Origin: Bacteroidota bacterium
GTDB lineage: Bacteria; Bacteroidota; Bacteroidia; Chitinophagales; Saprospiraceae
Length of the DNA: 64,000 nucleotides
Assembly (NCBI GenBank): GCA_003045895.1
Contig: PZPC01000014.1
Coordinates: 1-64,000 of the forward strand
Direction: 5' to 3'
Shown here: one piece after another, positions 9,878 through 19,491 of the stretch
How the letters are laid out: every line of letters begins with the position of its first letter
Numbering within the stretch: the first letter of the stretch is position 1
The notes under the pieces: generated by a model
Databases searched by the model: none
Seen by the model: the letters and a program-made list of their open reading frames with translations, nothing else
Told to the model about the DNA's origin: nothing
Program-made: the position numbers and the translations under genes

Positions 9878-12800
9878 ATGCGCAAGTACTTATCCTTAGC
9901 CTTAGCCCTTCTCGGCCTGGCCATTTTGATCCCCGAGGGAAAGACACAGAATTTTGCTGAAACAAGCTACAACAGCCTGGAATGGCGCTCCATTGGCCCT
10001 TACCGGGGAGGGCGTTCCGCTGCCGTAACCGGCGTGCCCGGCAAACCCAACCTCTTCTATTTTGGCGCCGCTGGCGGTGGCGTTTGGCGCACCACCGACG
10101 GTGGCCAGACCTGGGCCAATATCTCCGACGGTTCGTTTGGTGGCTCCGTTGGTGCCGTTACCGTTAGTGAGTCGGATCCCAATGTCATCTACGTCGGTGG
10201 CGGTGAAGTCACCGTACGCGGCAATGTGTCTTACGGCTACGGCGTCTACAAAACGGAAGATGCCGGCAAGAACTGGCGCCACATTGGACTGCCGAATGCC
10301 CGCCACATCCCCCGCATCCGGGTCCATCCCCGCAACCCCGACCTCGTGTACGTGGCTGCCCTGGGCGACTTGTTCAAATCCAGTGAAGAACGCGGCGTTT
10401 TTCGCTCCAAAGATGGCGGACAAACCTGGGAGAAAGTCCTTTTTGTCAATGCCGATGCCGGTGCCGTAGACCTCCTGCTCGACCCCAACAACCCGCGCAT
10501 CATCTACGCCACCACCTGGCGCGTCCGCCGCACCCCCTATAGCCTGGACAGTGGCGGCGAAGGTTCGGCCCTCTGGAAGAGCACCGACAGCGGCGACACC
10601 TGGACCAACATTTCCGCCAACAAGGGCCTGCCCAGCGGCGTCTGGGGTATCAGTGGCGTGACGGTGTCACCCGTCAACAGCGACCGGGTATGGGCCATTA
10701 TTGAAAATGACAAAGGGGGCGTATACCGCTCCGATGACGGGGGCGAAACCTGGAAAAGAATCAACGAAGACCGGTCGCTGCGCCAGCGTGCCTGGTACTA
10801 CTCCCGCATTTATGCCGATACCCAGGACGAAGACATCGTCTACGTAGTCAACGTCAACTACCACAAAAGTACCGACGGCGGCGTATCTTTCAAATCCAGC
10901 AATGCCCCCCACGGCGACCACCACGACCTGTGGATTGCCCCCGAAGATAACCAGCGAATGATCATGGCCGATGACGGCGGTGCCCAGACCAGCTTCGATG
11001 CGGGCGAAAACTGGAGTACCTACGAAAACCAACCCACCGCTCAGTTCTACCGGGTCACTACCGACAACTACTTCCCCTACCGCATTTACGGCGCGCAACA
11101 GGACAACAGCACGGTGCGTATCGTACACCGCAGCGACGGCCGTTCCATCGGCGAGCGCGACTGGGAAGAGACGGCTGGTGGCGAAAGTGCCCACATCGCC
11201 GTTGACCCCCTCGACAACGACGTCGTTTACGGAGGTAGCTACGGCGGATATCTTACCCGCGTGAACCACCGTACCAAGCAGGAGCAAGCCATCAACGTGT
11301 GGCCCGACAACCCCATGGGCTACGGGGCCGAAGGGATGAAGTACCGCTTTCAGTGGAACTTCCCCATCTTCTTCTCTCCGCACAACCCCAAGCGCCTGTA
11401 CGCCTGTTCCAACCAGTTGCACGTGACCGAAGACGGTGGCCAGACCTGGGCAATCATCAGCCCCGACCTGACGCGGAATGATTCCACCAGGCTGGTTTCA
11501 TCCGGTGGCCCCATTACCCAGGACAATACCAGCGTCGAATACTACTGCACCATCTTTACCGCGGCGGAGTCACCCCAGGAAGAAGGCGTGATCTGGGTAG
11601 GGTCTGATGATGGACTGCTACACGTCACCCGTGATGGTGGAAAAAAATGGGCCAACGTCACCCCCAAAGGTATGCCCGAGTGGATGATGTTCAACAGCAT
11701 CGACATCGATCCTTTCCAACCGGGCGGTGCCTACGTAGCGGGCACCCGCTACAAACTGGGCGACTACACCCCCTACCTTTACCACACCAGTGATTACGGC
11801 GCCACCTGGAAGTTGATCACCAACGGGATTGACAAACAGCACTTCACCCGGGTACTGCGCGCCGATCCGGTGCGCAAAGGGTTGTTATACGCCGGCACGG
11901 AGTCGGGGATGTACATCAGCTTCAACGATGGCGCTAATTGGCAGCCGTTCCAACTGAACCTCCCTATGGTGCCCATCACCGACCTGGCCATTAAAGACAA
12001 CAACCTGATCGCGGCTACCCAGGGTCGCAGTTTTTGGATCATCGACGACCTGACCGTCTTGCACCAGCTCTCCAAGGAAGCTACGGCGAGCGCTTTTTAC
12101 CTGTTTGATCCGCTTGATGCTTATCGGATGGGGGGTAGCCAGGGACGGCCCAGTAAGACCGCGGGTACCAACCACCCCGGTGGCGTAAACTTCTACTTTA
12201 ACATCAATGAAATGCCGGCCGACTCCGTCCCCGTCAGCCTGGCCCTCTACGAAGAAGATGGCACCCTGATCCGGACTTTCGCTTCGGATGCCAAAGAGAA
12301 AGACGAAAAGCTGGAATTCAAGAAAGAAGGCAACACCTTCAACTGGAATTTGCGGTACCCCGACGGGGTAGATTTTGACGGCATGATCCTGTGGTGGGCA
12401 GGCGTGGGTGGCCCCAAGGCGAGCCCTGGCAATTACGAGGCCCGCTTAAGTGTAGGCGACAAAACCCAAAGCCAAACGTTTAAGATCCTCCCCGATCCCC
12501 GGGCCGAGAGCAACCAGGCAGACCTGGACGCTCAATTTGCCTTCATGAAAGCCGTACAAGACAAAGTGAGCGAAGCCCACCAGGCTATTATCGATCTCCG
12601 CGACATCAAAAAGCAAGTGACGGCTTTCGTGGATCGGCTGCCAGAAGGAGACCAGTACGAAGCGCTGCGGATCCAAGCCAAACTGGTGACCAAGAGCCTG
12701 ACCGAGGTGGAGGAGACCCTCTACCAAACCAAAAACCGCAGTGGCCAGGATCCCCTGAACTTCCCCATTCGCCTCACCAACAAACTGGCTCATTTGAACA

Positions 12801-13000
12801 GCCTGGTAGGCATCGGTGATTTCCGCCCCACGGCGTCGGCCTACGTGGTAAAAGACGAACTGGCCACCCTGGTCGATGAGGAATTAGCAGATTTCAATCG
12901 GATTATGAACCAGGAATTACCCAAGTTGAATGCTTTGATCAAGGAAAGCCCGGTGGATTTGATCCAGATGCCTAAGCCTAATAAGGTGACGAAGCCTTAA
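9878..13000 (+). CDS. Large secreted BNR/Asp-box beta-propeller protein (sortilin/VPS10-like)
   Basis: This 1040-aa exported protein has an N-terminal signal peptide (about residues 1-24). About ten Asp-box repeats of the type SxDxGxTW are spread over the first two thirds, as expected for one or two multi-bladed beta-propellers like those of sialidases, xyloglucanases and sortilin. The last 300 residues include a beta-rich segment and a helical, charged region near residues 880-1000. Database relatives are usually named glycosyl hydrolase or VPS10 domain protein. I see no proof of a glycosidase active site, so no enzymatic function is claimed. The gene is monocistronic and is followed by a very strong terminator. 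It is conspicuously rich in C-ending codons compared with several neighbours, which may reflect high expression. Confidence 0.85.
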   Translation: MRKYLSLALALLGLAILIPEGKTQNFAETSYNSLEWRSIGPYRGGRSAAVTGVPGKPNLFYFGAAGGGVWRTTDGGQTWANISDGSFGGSVGAVTVSESDPNVIYVGGGEVTVRGNVSYGYGVYKTEDAGKNWRHIGLPNARHIPRIRVHPRNPDLVYVAALGDLFKSSEERGVFRSKDGGQTWEKVLFVNADAGAVDLLLDPNNPRIIYATTWRVRRTPYSLDSGGEGSALWKSTDSGDTWTNISANKGLPSGVWGISGVTVSPVNSDRVWAIIENDKGGVYRSDDGGETWKRINEDRSLRQRAWYYSRIYADTQDEDIVYVVNVNYHKSTDGGVSFKSSNAPHGDHHDLWIAPEDNQRMIMADDGGAQTSFDAGENWSTYENQPTAQFYRVTTDNYFPYRIYGAQQDNSTVRIVHRSDGRSIGERDWEETAGGESAHIAVDPLDNDVVYGGSYGGYLTRVNHRTKQEQAINVWPDNPMGYGAEGMKYRFQWNFPIFFSPHNPKRLYACSNQLHVTEDGGQTWAIISPDLTRNDSTRLVSSGGPITQDNTSVEYYCTIFTAAESPQEEGVIWVGSDDGLLHVTRDGGKKWANVTPKGMPEWMMFNSIDIDPFQPGGAYVAGTRYKLGDYTPYLYHTSDYGATWKLITNGIDKQHFTRVLRADPVRKGLLYAGTESGMYISFNDGANWQPFQLNLPMVPITDLAIKDNNLIAATQGRSFWIIDDLTVLHQLSKEATASAFYLFDPLDAYRMGGSQGRPSKTAGTNHPGGVNFYFNINEMPADSVPVSLALYEEDGTLIRTFASDAKEKDEKLEFKKEGNTFNWNLRYPDGVDFDGMILWWAGVGGPKASPGNYEARLSVGDKTQSQTFKILPDPRAESNQADLDAQFAFMKAVQDKVSEAHQAIIDLRDIKKQVTAFVDRLPEGDQYEALRIQAKLVTKSLTEVEETLYQTKNRSGQDPLNFPIRLTNKLAHLNSLVGIGDFRPTASAYVVKDELATLVDEELADFNRIMNQELPKLNALIKESPVDLIQMPKPNKVTKP

Positions 13001-13021
13001 TAACAATAACCATTCATTTAC

Positions 13022-13080
13022 GGCCACCGCGTTGGCAAGGCTTGCTAAAATGGCCTTGCCGACCCGGTGGCCTTATTTTT
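13022..13080 (+). terminator. Strong intrinsic terminator after the BNR gene
   Basis: A long GC-rich stem of nearly 20 bp pairs 13022-13041 with 13052-13072, with small mismatches. It is followed by TTATTTTT. It ends the preceding gene and shows that the next coding region must start downstream, at 13096 rather than at an in-frame upstream ATG at 13042. Confidence 0.85.
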
Positions 13081-13095
13081 ACCCTGTACCTTCAC

Positions 13096-13941
13096 ATGGC
13101 TACCCCCCTTTCGGTAAGACCAGCTGCCAGCACCTTCAACATCCAACGGATGGAGGAGATCTACGATCAGGCACACGGGGCTGTCGATGCACCCCATGGG
13201 CACGACTACTACACGGTAATTTGGGTACAAGAGGGGACAGGAGCACACCTGGTCGATTTCACCTCCTACCCTTTTGCCAAAGATGCCGTCTTCTTTGTAT
13301 CTCCCCGCCAGGTACACCAGGTTATGCCTGCCGAACGACCACAGGGTTGGGTCATCACGTTCTCTCCCCGGTTTCTGCAACTTAATCACATCAACGAAGA
13401 TTTCATCACCGAAATGAACCTCTTCGGTCATTTCGACGAACGACCACCCATTTTATTACCGACGGACCTGGCCGCACAAAGCGACACTCTACTCCATTTT
13501 TTACGGCAGACCTACGAATCTACCTTGCCCTACCGGCTGGCGGCTATGTCCGCTTATTTGAAGTTATTCCTTATCTATTGCCATGGCCAGTGTGAGTTGC
13601 CACCGCCCGATATGGCTAGTGACCAGAGTAGCCATTACTTGTTGCGAGCGTTTAAAAAGCTGGTAGCTGAGCATTTTCAAACTTACCACCAGGTGCAGGA
13701 TTACGCGCACCAGTTGCACATTTCTGCCAAACACCTCAACCAGGTCGTAAAGACGTTGATTGGGCAAACCGCCAAAGAGGTTATTCAAGAAAAACTCATC
13801 CTCAATGCGAAGCGGGAGTTGCGGTACTCCCAGTTGAGCATCAAAGAAATTGGGTATAACCTGGGCTTCAATGACCCACTCTACTTTAGTGCTTTTTTTA
13901 AAAAATGTACCGGCCAATCCCCATCAGAATTCCGAGGATAG
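13096..13941 (+). CDS. AraC family transcriptional regulator
   Basis: This is a DNA-binding regulator of 281 aa. The N-terminal 130 residues form a cupin-like sensor domain, with an HGHDYYT-type segment early and a HQV motif. The C-terminal 100 residues hold the two helix-turn-helix motifs of the AraC/XylS family, ending in the hallmark GFNDPLYFSAFFKK segment and a PSEFR tail. The ATG at 13096 is chosen because the longer frame would begin inside the preceding terminator. It lies 94 nt before a pirin gene on the same strand and may control it; that link is inferred from proximity only. The ligand is unknown. Confidence 0.9.
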   Translation: MATPLSVRPAASTFNIQRMEEIYDQAHGAVDAPHGHDYYTVIWVQEGTGAHLVDFTSYPFAKDAVFFVSPRQVHQVMPAERPQGWVITFSPRFLQLNHINEDFITEMNLFGHFDERPPILLPTDLAAQSDTLLHFLRQTYESTLPYRLAAMSAYLKLFLIYCHGQCELPPPDMASDQSSHYLLRAFKKLVAEHFQTYHQVQDYAHQLHISAKHLNQVVKTLIGQTAKEVIQEKLILNAKRELRYSQLSIKEIGYNLGFNDPLYFSAFFKKCTGQSPSEFRG

Positions 13942-14006
13942 TGCCCAGCCGTAAATTTCACATGCTTAGCCGCCATTTCCACATGGTCGCTCTTCCTTTT
14001 TTCCAT

Positions 14007-14014
14007 GATCTTTG
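14007..14014 (+). promoter_or_regulatory. Promoter -7 element for the pirin gene
   Basis: GATCTTTG differs from TAnnTTTG only at the first base and lies 21 nt before the ATG at 14036. The short leader it implies supports that start and thus the N-terminal extension of the pirin. Confidence 0.45.
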
Positions 14015-14035
14015 TAGTAATCAAAAAAAAGCCAC

Positions 14036-14899
14036 ATGAAGCGCAAGCAATTCCTTCGGCAGGGCATCCTCGGAGCCGCCGGCCTTACCCTGGGTGCCCA
14101 AGCCACCAAAGCCAGTAAGTCGACCTACGATCAGTTGATGCAGCAAGTTGGCTTCAATCATTTACCCAATAAAGAAGTAAAGACCATGAAAACCGTATTG
14201 CACCAGGCAGCCACCCGTGGCCACGCCAACCACGGCTGGCTCGATAGTCACCATACCTTCAGCTTTGCGAATTATTACAATCCGGAGCGCACCCATTTTG
14301 GGGTACTGCGGGTGCTGAACGACGACGTCGTGGCCGGTGGCAGTGGCTTTGGCCGCCATCCGCACGACAACATGGAAATCATCTCCATCCCCCTGGCCGG
14401 TGCCCTCGAACACCAGGACAGCATGGGCAACACCGCCGTCATTAAACAAGGCGACGTGCAGGTGATGAGCGCCGGAACGGGCGTTTTTCACAGCGAAAAA
14501 AACAAGGATACCAAGGAGGAGGTACGCTTCCTGCAAATTTGGATGTTTCCCCGCGAAAAGGGCGTGACCCCGCGTTACGACCAGATTACCCTGCCGGAAA
14601 ACGCCCCGAAAAACCAGTTCCAGCAGGTCCTCTCTCCCGACCCGAACGATGCGGGGGTGTGGGTTCACCAGGATGCCTGGTTCCACATTGGGGAACTGGA
14701 TGCCGATTACCAGGGAACGTACCAAATCAAAAAAAACGGCAACGGCGTCTACGTCTTTGTTTTGGAAGGATCCGTAAACATTGCCGGACAGCCACTTGGT
14801 AAGCGCGACGGTTTCGGCATCTGGGACACCGAATCCATCGACATCCAGGCAACGACGGACGCCCGGGTACTGTTGATGGATGTGCCGATGAGCATATAG
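14036..14899 (+). CDS. Pirin family protein with an N-terminal leader
   Basis: Pirins are metal-binding bicupin proteins, some with quercetin 2,3-dioxygenase activity. The metal ligands of the N-terminal cupin are visible as HPHxxxE near residue 105 and a later FHSE motif. The pirin domain proper starts around residue 51 (MKTVLHQA). It is preceded by about 50 residues resembling a Tat-type leader (KRKQFLRQG followed by a small-residue hydrophobic stretch), in which the twin arginine is replaced by Arg-Lys. A promoter element just upstream favours use of the long start. Most pirins are cytoplasmic, so possible export is unusual. The AraC gene upstream may regulate it. If the leader is not used, translation could start at an internal ATG at 14186. 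Confidence 0.88.
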   Translation: MKRKQFLRQGILGAAGLTLGAQATKASKSTYDQLMQQVGFNHLPNKEVKTMKTVLHQAATRGHANHGWLDSHHTFSFANYYNPERTHFGVLRVLNDDVVAGGSGFGRHPHDNMEIISIPLAGALEHQDSMGNTAVIKQGDVQVMSAGTGVFHSEKNKDTKEEVRFLQIWMFPREKGVTPRYDQITLPENAPKNQFQQVLSPDPNDAGVWVHQDAWFHIGELDADYQGTYQIKKNGNGVYVFVLEGSVNIAGQPLGKRDGFGIWDTESIDIQATTDARVLLMDVPMSI

Positions 14900-14977
14900 G
14901 AGAAGTGGGAAAGGGGAAAAGGTGTAAAAGTGGGGCAGAACCGATAACCTGTAAAAACGCATCTTTACGTTTTAACG

Positions 14978-15778
14978 TCACTTCGCGACCAGCACCTCCC
15001 CCACCCTGATGACCGGATGGCCCTGCCCTTCCCAGCAGGCGTTCATGCCAAAAAGGACTTTGCGGCCCTGGGTGCGAAATGCAGCCAGGGCCGCAAATAC
15101 GTCAGGGTCTTTCTCCGCCGTGGTCGGATCAATGGTAACCACCACGCAGCGGGCGCAGGGTTTGGTCATCCGAAAAGTTGCGGAGCCAATGTCCACCTGG
15201 ATCCATTCATCTTCTGCGAAAGGCACGGAACTTTCCACCACCACATTGGCGCGAAAACGGTTCATACTTAGCGTTTTTCCGAAGCGTTGATTAAGCAGGT
15301 CCAACGACGCTACATTGGTAAAAAGGTAGGGGTAGCCATCCGCAAAACTGACCTCCTCCCCCGGTTTGGCGTAGCGCGGATCTACCGGGCGATGGCTGTC
15401 TTCGGACAAATACACCAGGCGACAAGACAAGCCCAGCGCCGCCGACAGGGTTGCCGGAGATACGCTCGTCACCAGGCGGGCCAGGAAGGTGTCATCCCAA
15501 ACCACCACTTGCACCGGGGGGCCGTTGTTGGCCCGGGCCGCAGGAATAGCCAGGCGCGCACCGGTTGCTAAATTTTCTAAAACAAGCTCATCGCCTGCTA
15601 CCCCAGCTTGCCAATGAGCCAGGTGAGCGTGTTCGCGTTGGGAAATAAACCGGCCAGTCTCATCGATGAGCATCCAGCGGCGATCGTCGACAAACCCCTC
15701 AGGTGCCAACGTGGCTGCCGCAAGGGATTGCCCGGCCAGTGATTTTACGGGATAGATCCACAACTCTTTTACTTGCAT
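14978..15778 (-). CDS. MOSC domain protein (MOSC N-terminal beta-barrel plus MOSC)
   Basis: This 266-aa protein has the two-domain layout of the mARC/YcbX group. An N-terminal MOSC beta-barrel (IYPVKS near residue 7, then the LxxDRRWM-type segment) precedes a MOSC domain with the conserved Cys in TKPCARC. In relatives that Cys ligates the molybdenum cofactor, and the proteins reduce N-hydroxylated compounds or handle sulfur on the cofactor. No ferredoxin domain is fused, unlike YcbX. The ATG at 15778 fits the family start better than an upstream in-frame codon at 15838. It is convergent with the pirin gene. The exact substrate is unknown. Confidence 0.87.
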   Translation of the reverse strand: MQVKELWIYPVKSLAGQSLAAATLAPEGFVDDRRWMLIDETGRFISQREHAHLAHWQAGVAGDELVLENLATGARLAIPAARANNGPPVQVVVWDDTFLARLVTSVSPATLSAALGLSCRLVYLSEDSHRPVDPRYAKPGEEVSFADGYPYLFTNVASLDLLNQRFGKTLSMNRFRANVVVESSVPFAEDEWIQVDIGSATFRMTKPCARCVVVTIDPTTAEKDPDVFAALAAFRTQGRKVLFGMNACWEGQGHPVIRVGEVLVAK

Positions 15779-15858
15779 AACCCTTAATTTTGGGTAAATA
15801 TAGCCAATGCTGGTTATCTTGTCGGCTCTTACCCCCAAAAGACAAAGCTCGTTAAGAC

Positions 15859-16875
15859 ATGGACCAACACCGCTACATCATTCGCGACCAAGGCCGTTTC
15901 GGTTTTATGAACGAAACGGCTGAAATCGTGATCGAACCCCAGTACCTGGCGGTAGAGGATTTTCACAATAAGCTGGCCCTGGTAGAATTGATCGACCATT
16001 GGGTGCCGCTCGACTGGCTGGGGCGACCCTTGCTGCGCCACCTTTTCCGGCGGATATTTCCTTTTGAATCGGAACGGGCACGGGTCCAACTGGCACAACG
16101 CTGGGGCTTTATCGACACCAAAGGTCGCATGGCTATTGCCTGCGAATACCAGGTAGCGAATGATTTTAGTGATGGCCTGGCCGCCGTCAAACAAGACGAC
16201 TTGTACGGTTTCATCGACCCTGCGGGAGCCATTGCTATCGACTTCAATTACGACCTGGTAGCCTCCTTTTTGCACGGTCGGGCGCCCGCCAAATTGAGCA
16301 ACCAGTTTGGCTACATCGACAAATCCGGTCAGTGGATCGTCGATCCGGAATTTGACCTGACCCTCCCCTGGATGGACCAGGTCGGGGTATACGTCGAGGA
16401 TGGTCGCTGGGGCCTGCTCAACCGCGATGGCGAATTCATCAGCCCGGCCCGGTGGCGGTGGTCGCCAGAGCTGTCGCCTCAATTTGTGGAGGGATTAGCC
16501 GCCGTCAACCTGAATGACTTCTGGGGGTATCTCAATACGGCGGGCGAGTGGCAGGTACCACCCAGCCACGTAGAAGCACAGGCCTTCCAGTCGGGTTTAG
16601 CCGTGGTCAGCGATGGCAAGAAATACGGCTTCATCGACCGTCAGGGAGAATTGGTCATTCCGCACCGATTCAGCCAGTGCGGCGGGTTTCAGGAAGGCCT
16701 GGCGGCCGTAAAGGAAAATGGCCAGTGGGGTTACCTCAACACTGCTGGTGAATTGGTCATTCCCTGTCAGTATGACCGGGCACAAGCTTTTCGGGCTGGT
16801 TTGGCGCAGGTGGAGAAAAGCGGCAAATGGTCTTATCTTGACCCCGAAGGGCAGGAAGTCTGGAGAGAACGCTAA
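15859..16875 (+). CDS. WG-repeat protein
   Basis: The 338-aa protein is built almost wholly of WG repeats, units of about 25-45 residues centred on WGYLN, WGLLN, YGFID or FGYID, each followed by a GE/GQ turn and a hydrophobic strand. I count about eight to nine units. There is no signal peptide or membrane segment, so it should be cytoplasmic. WG-repeat proteins are common in Bacteroidota, and their molecular role is mostly unknown; protein binding is assumed. Its stop codon overlaps the stop of the convergent GH36-like gene by two bases, so the two mRNAs are complementary at their 3' ends. Confidence 0.85.
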   Translation: MDQHRYIIRDQGRFGFMNETAEIVIEPQYLAVEDFHNKLALVELIDHWVPLDWLGRPLLRHLFRRIFPFESERARVQLAQRWGFIDTKGRMAIACEYQVANDFSDGLAAVKQDDLYGFIDPAGAIAIDFNYDLVASFLHGRAPAKLSNQFGYIDKSGQWIVDPEFDLTLPWMDQVGVYVEDGRWGLLNRDGEFISPARWRWSPELSPQFVEGLAAVNLNDFWGYLNTAGEWQVPPSHVEAQAFQSGLAVVSDGKKYGFIDRQGELVIPHRFSQCGGFQEGLAAVKENGQWGYLNTAGELVIPCQYDRAQAFRAGLAQVEKSGKWSYLDPEGQEVWRER

Positions 16876-18542
16876 GGGATCGGCAAAAAAACAAGCGCGT
16901 GATCCGTCTCCAGGGTAACCTGGAAATTTCCCTTTGCGGTCACAATAATAAAAATGCCTTCGCCGGTTGGTGTTATTTCCTGGACTTGTGTCGACAGCCA
17001 TTCCCGTTGCCAGGCTAATTCCTGGTTTTGCCAATCCCCGTAGGTACTGACGTTGTCCGAAGTAAAAAGCACTTCCCCCAGCAAGGTGTTCAGGCGGTGC
17101 ACCAGGCTGCGTTCGCTGAAGGTGAGCTGGCTGTTTTCATCGCGCAGCAAATAAACATCGGGATCGTTGCGCCAAACCCGTCCCGCCAGGGGCCAGCGCC
17201 CAATGGTTGTGCGCAGCGCTACGTGGGTAGACACCCGCTCGCGGTGCCGCAACCAGCGCAATAACTGATGTTCCCACTGCAGGTGAATATCCGCACCAAT
17301 GCGGCAATAGTCGAAAATGCCGAAACCCGGCGCCAGGGGAGTACCACAGCCCAGGAGGTAAGCCTCACCCGAAATTTCCCGGAGGAACAGGAGGGTTTCC
17401 CGCATCAGTTGTGCGCGAGTTTGGGTGGCGGTGGGAAAAATCGCAGCGGCATACAGGAAATCCAGCTTGAGCATTTCGAAACCCCACTCCTGAATGACCG
17501 TCGTAAAAACCGCCCGCATATTATCCCGCCAGCCGGGATGCTGGGTGTCCAACGCGTAGAACCAACCGCCCCACAAGGGATTGAGCCCTACCCTGAGTGG
17601 TTTCCCGCGGGAATTTTTTTGCAGCCATTCGGGGTGTTCGGCCAACAACCGACTCCGCTTGTCGGCCACGCAGGGTGCCAGCCAGAGGCCAGGCGCAAAA
17701 CCCGCCTGCCTGATCTCGTCCGCCACGGCTTTCATGCCAGCAGGAAAACTGGGCCGAACAGACAACCAATCGCCCACGGCCGTCTGGAAACCATCATCTA
17801 TTTGAAAAAAATCCAGCACATCCCCGCGCGACTGATAGGCTTGCAGGTTGTCCGTAATGATGTCGGCCGAGATATTGGTGTAGTGCTGGTACCAACTGGT
17901 CCACCCGCGTGCAGGTTGGGCGCGTAGCGGCGGTAACCCGAGCATGCTTTGCCAGCGATCGTAAACCACCGCCGTCGTTCCGGACAACACCAGGAAATCC
18001 AGCAGCACCATGGCCTGATGGATCGCAAGCCCACCACAATCGCTCTGGATTCGCAGGCAGCCGGTGGCCTGTTGCCATTGAAAACAGGTATAAGCCTGGT
18101 TTTCGTTTAGGGAACCGAGGAACAGCAGCGGCTGCCCAACACGGCGCAATTCCGTCCAGCTCCAACTGTGCAGGTAACCCCGCTGGCGCCTAATCCAGGG
18201 GATATGGTAATCGCCGGAATACCCCATAAATGGCCGGGCCAGGCGCCGCAACTGTGGAATACCCGCAGCCGGGGAAAGCAGCGGACTATCCGTCCAGGAT
18301 TGAAAGCCATTGCATAAGATGCGATCCGTAGGGGCCAACGAAACCGGCTGTTCCAACCAACAAGCCTCGATCAGTTGGGGGCCGTCGGGCGTGAAGACCA
18401 GTTGTATCCTTACCCCACCCGGTACCGGCGTGTGGGTCAGCTCCAGTAGGCCTGCCGAAGTGCGAACAGATCCGGGCTCCCTCAACCGGATCGTTTGACG
18501 GGTGAGTTGGAGGGTGGCCGTAAGATCGGACGGTGGCAGCAT
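16872..18542 (-). CDS. Alpha-galactosidase-like glycoside hydrolase (GH36/clan GH-D type)
   Basis: This is a probable retaining alpha-galactosidase or related melibiase, 556 aa. The TIM barrel shows an early FQIDDGFQ strand. The nucleophile is expected in MLKLDF (KxD motif, near residue 365), and the acid/base Asp in the RIGAD segment about 50 residues later, as in GH36. An N-terminal beta-domain precedes the barrel and a short C-terminal domain follows. There is no signal peptide, so it acts in the cytoplasm on imported galactosides. It has no transporter partner beside it. The acyl-ACP thioesterase gene lies 62 nt upstream on the same strand and may be co-transcribed without functional relation. 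Confidence 0.83.
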   Translation of the reverse strand: MLPPSDLTATLQLTRQTIRLREPGSVRTSAGLLELTHTPVPGGVRIQLVFTPDGPQLIEACWLEQPVSLAPTDRILCNGFQSWTDSPLLSPAAGIPQLRRLARPFMGYSGDYHIPWIRRQRGYLHSWSWTELRRVGQPLLFLGSLNENQAYTCFQWQQATGCLRIQSDCGGLAIHQAMVLLDFLVLSGTTAVVYDRWQSMLGLPPLRAQPARGWTSWYQHYTNISADIITDNLQAYQSRGDVLDFFQIDDGFQTAVGDWLSVRPSFPAGMKAVADEIRQAGFAPGLWLAPCVADKRSRLLAEHPEWLQKNSRGKPLRVGLNPLWGGWFYALDTQHPGWRDNMRAVFTTVIQEWGFEMLKLDFLYAAAIFPTATQTRAQLMRETLLFLREISGEAYLLGCGTPLAPGFGIFDYCRIGADIHLQWEHQLLRWLRHRERVSTHVALRTTIGRWPLAGRVWRNDPDVYLLRDENSQLTFSERSLVHRLNTLLGEVLFTSDNVSTYGDWQNQELAWQREWLSTQVQEITPTGEGIFIIVTAKGNFQVTLETDHALVFLPIP

Positions 18543-18604
18543 ATTTGATGATTAGAACCAGGCTTGGCTTTAGCAAAGCTTGGTCATGAAATAAAACAAA
18601 GCAA

Positions 18605-19372
18605 TCACCTTTCTGGGGATGCCAGCACTGCGGCCAATGTATCCCGCCACGCTGTTTCTGCCATTGCCAGCACTTCTTCGCCCCGCAGGAGGCGGTGTTG
18701 AAAAGAATTAGCCGACCCTGATCCGCTTTCGGCCACGAGGAGATCACCCAAATTGGCTTCGGCTTTGTAGTGTAGGCTAATACGCTGCGGAAACCCGGTT
18801 GCCAGGCGCTCCTGCGGCAGCGCATCCAAGAGAAGGCGCAGGTAGTGCGAATTATTGAGGTGCCAGTTAAAATCCAGGTCGTGCCAGCCTACCGTGGTGG
18901 TCAGCTGATTTTCGGTGGACCTCCATTCCTTTAGCTTACTGGCCGGGCGCGGTAAAAAATCGGGCGCGGCAAACAGGGGTTCCGCGCGTTCGACCACCCA
19001 ATCGGGCAGGCGGGCCGGGCGGCGGGTAGCGGTATGCATCAATATCCAGGTAGAGGTAGCCTGGGCAACAGGATAGCCCGTGCGATCGACAACGCGGTAA
19101 TCGCGGTAAGTAAACATCCGCTCGAAGCCCGAGGGATAGGTCACGATTTCAATCTCTTCCCCCAGCAGGGGTAGTCGTTGGATGTACAGGTCCAACCGCA
19201 GTAAAACCCAACTGATCTGGTGCGCTTCCAGGTCCCATACCGACAACTTTAATTGAATGACATGCTGCATGGCAGCTTCGTTCATCAGGCGCAGCAGCGC
19301 GGGAGCCGTCATCCGCTTGTTGGCATCGACATCATAGGTGCGAACGGTATAATGCGCTTGGTGACCAGGCAT
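18605..19372 (-). CDS. Acyl-ACP thioesterase (FatA/FatB-type double hotdog)
   Basis: It releases fatty acids from acyl carrier protein in the cytoplasm. The 255-aa length fits the bacterial family. Two hotdog halves are seen: the first with a YDVD motif near residue 13 and a long helix with NEAA, the second beginning near residue 160 with a DLDFNWHLNN segment. That segment carries the Asp-x-Asn-x-His catalytic residues known from plant FatB. The start at 19372 gives the normal N terminus. Its physiological role in Bacteroidota is not settled; supply of free fatty acids or lipid turnover is likely. Confidence 0.88.
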   Translation of the reverse strand: MPGHQAHYTVRTYDVDANKRMTAPALLRLMNEAAMQHVIQLKLSVWDLEAHQISWVLLRLDLYIQRLPLLGEEIEIVTYPSGFERMFTYRDYRVVDRTGYPVAQATSTWILMHTATRRPARLPDWVVERAEPLFAAPDFLPRPASKLKEWRSTENQLTTTVGWHDLDFNWHLNNSHYLRLLLDALPQERLATGFPQRISLHYKAEANLGDLLVAESGSGSANSFQHRLLRGEEVLAMAETAWRDTLAAVLASPER

Positions 19373-19433
19373 ATTCCTTTTATTAAGTTGGGCTAAACTA
19401 AGACATTTATGTCAGATTAACTGTTTCTATTAA

Positions 19434-19464
19434 TTGTCTACCTGCCCCAGTTAAGCTATCTTTG
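19434..19464 (+). promoter_or_regulatory. Promoter for the dikinase-like gene
   Basis: A TTG at 19434-19436, a 20-nt spacer and an exact TATCTTTG at 19457-19464 form a full Bacteroidota promoter. It overlaps a possible TTG start codon at 19462, so translation must start downstream at 19492. Confidence 0.75.
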
Positions 19465-19491
19465 AGTATACCGTCTTTGAAAACAAACCAT

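Noticed and set aside
10667-11422. Long antisense frame within the BNR-repeat gene.
   Set aside because: It mirrors the repeat codons of the gene on the other strand, with no recognisable motif, and the plus-strand gene has a signal peptide and clear repeats.
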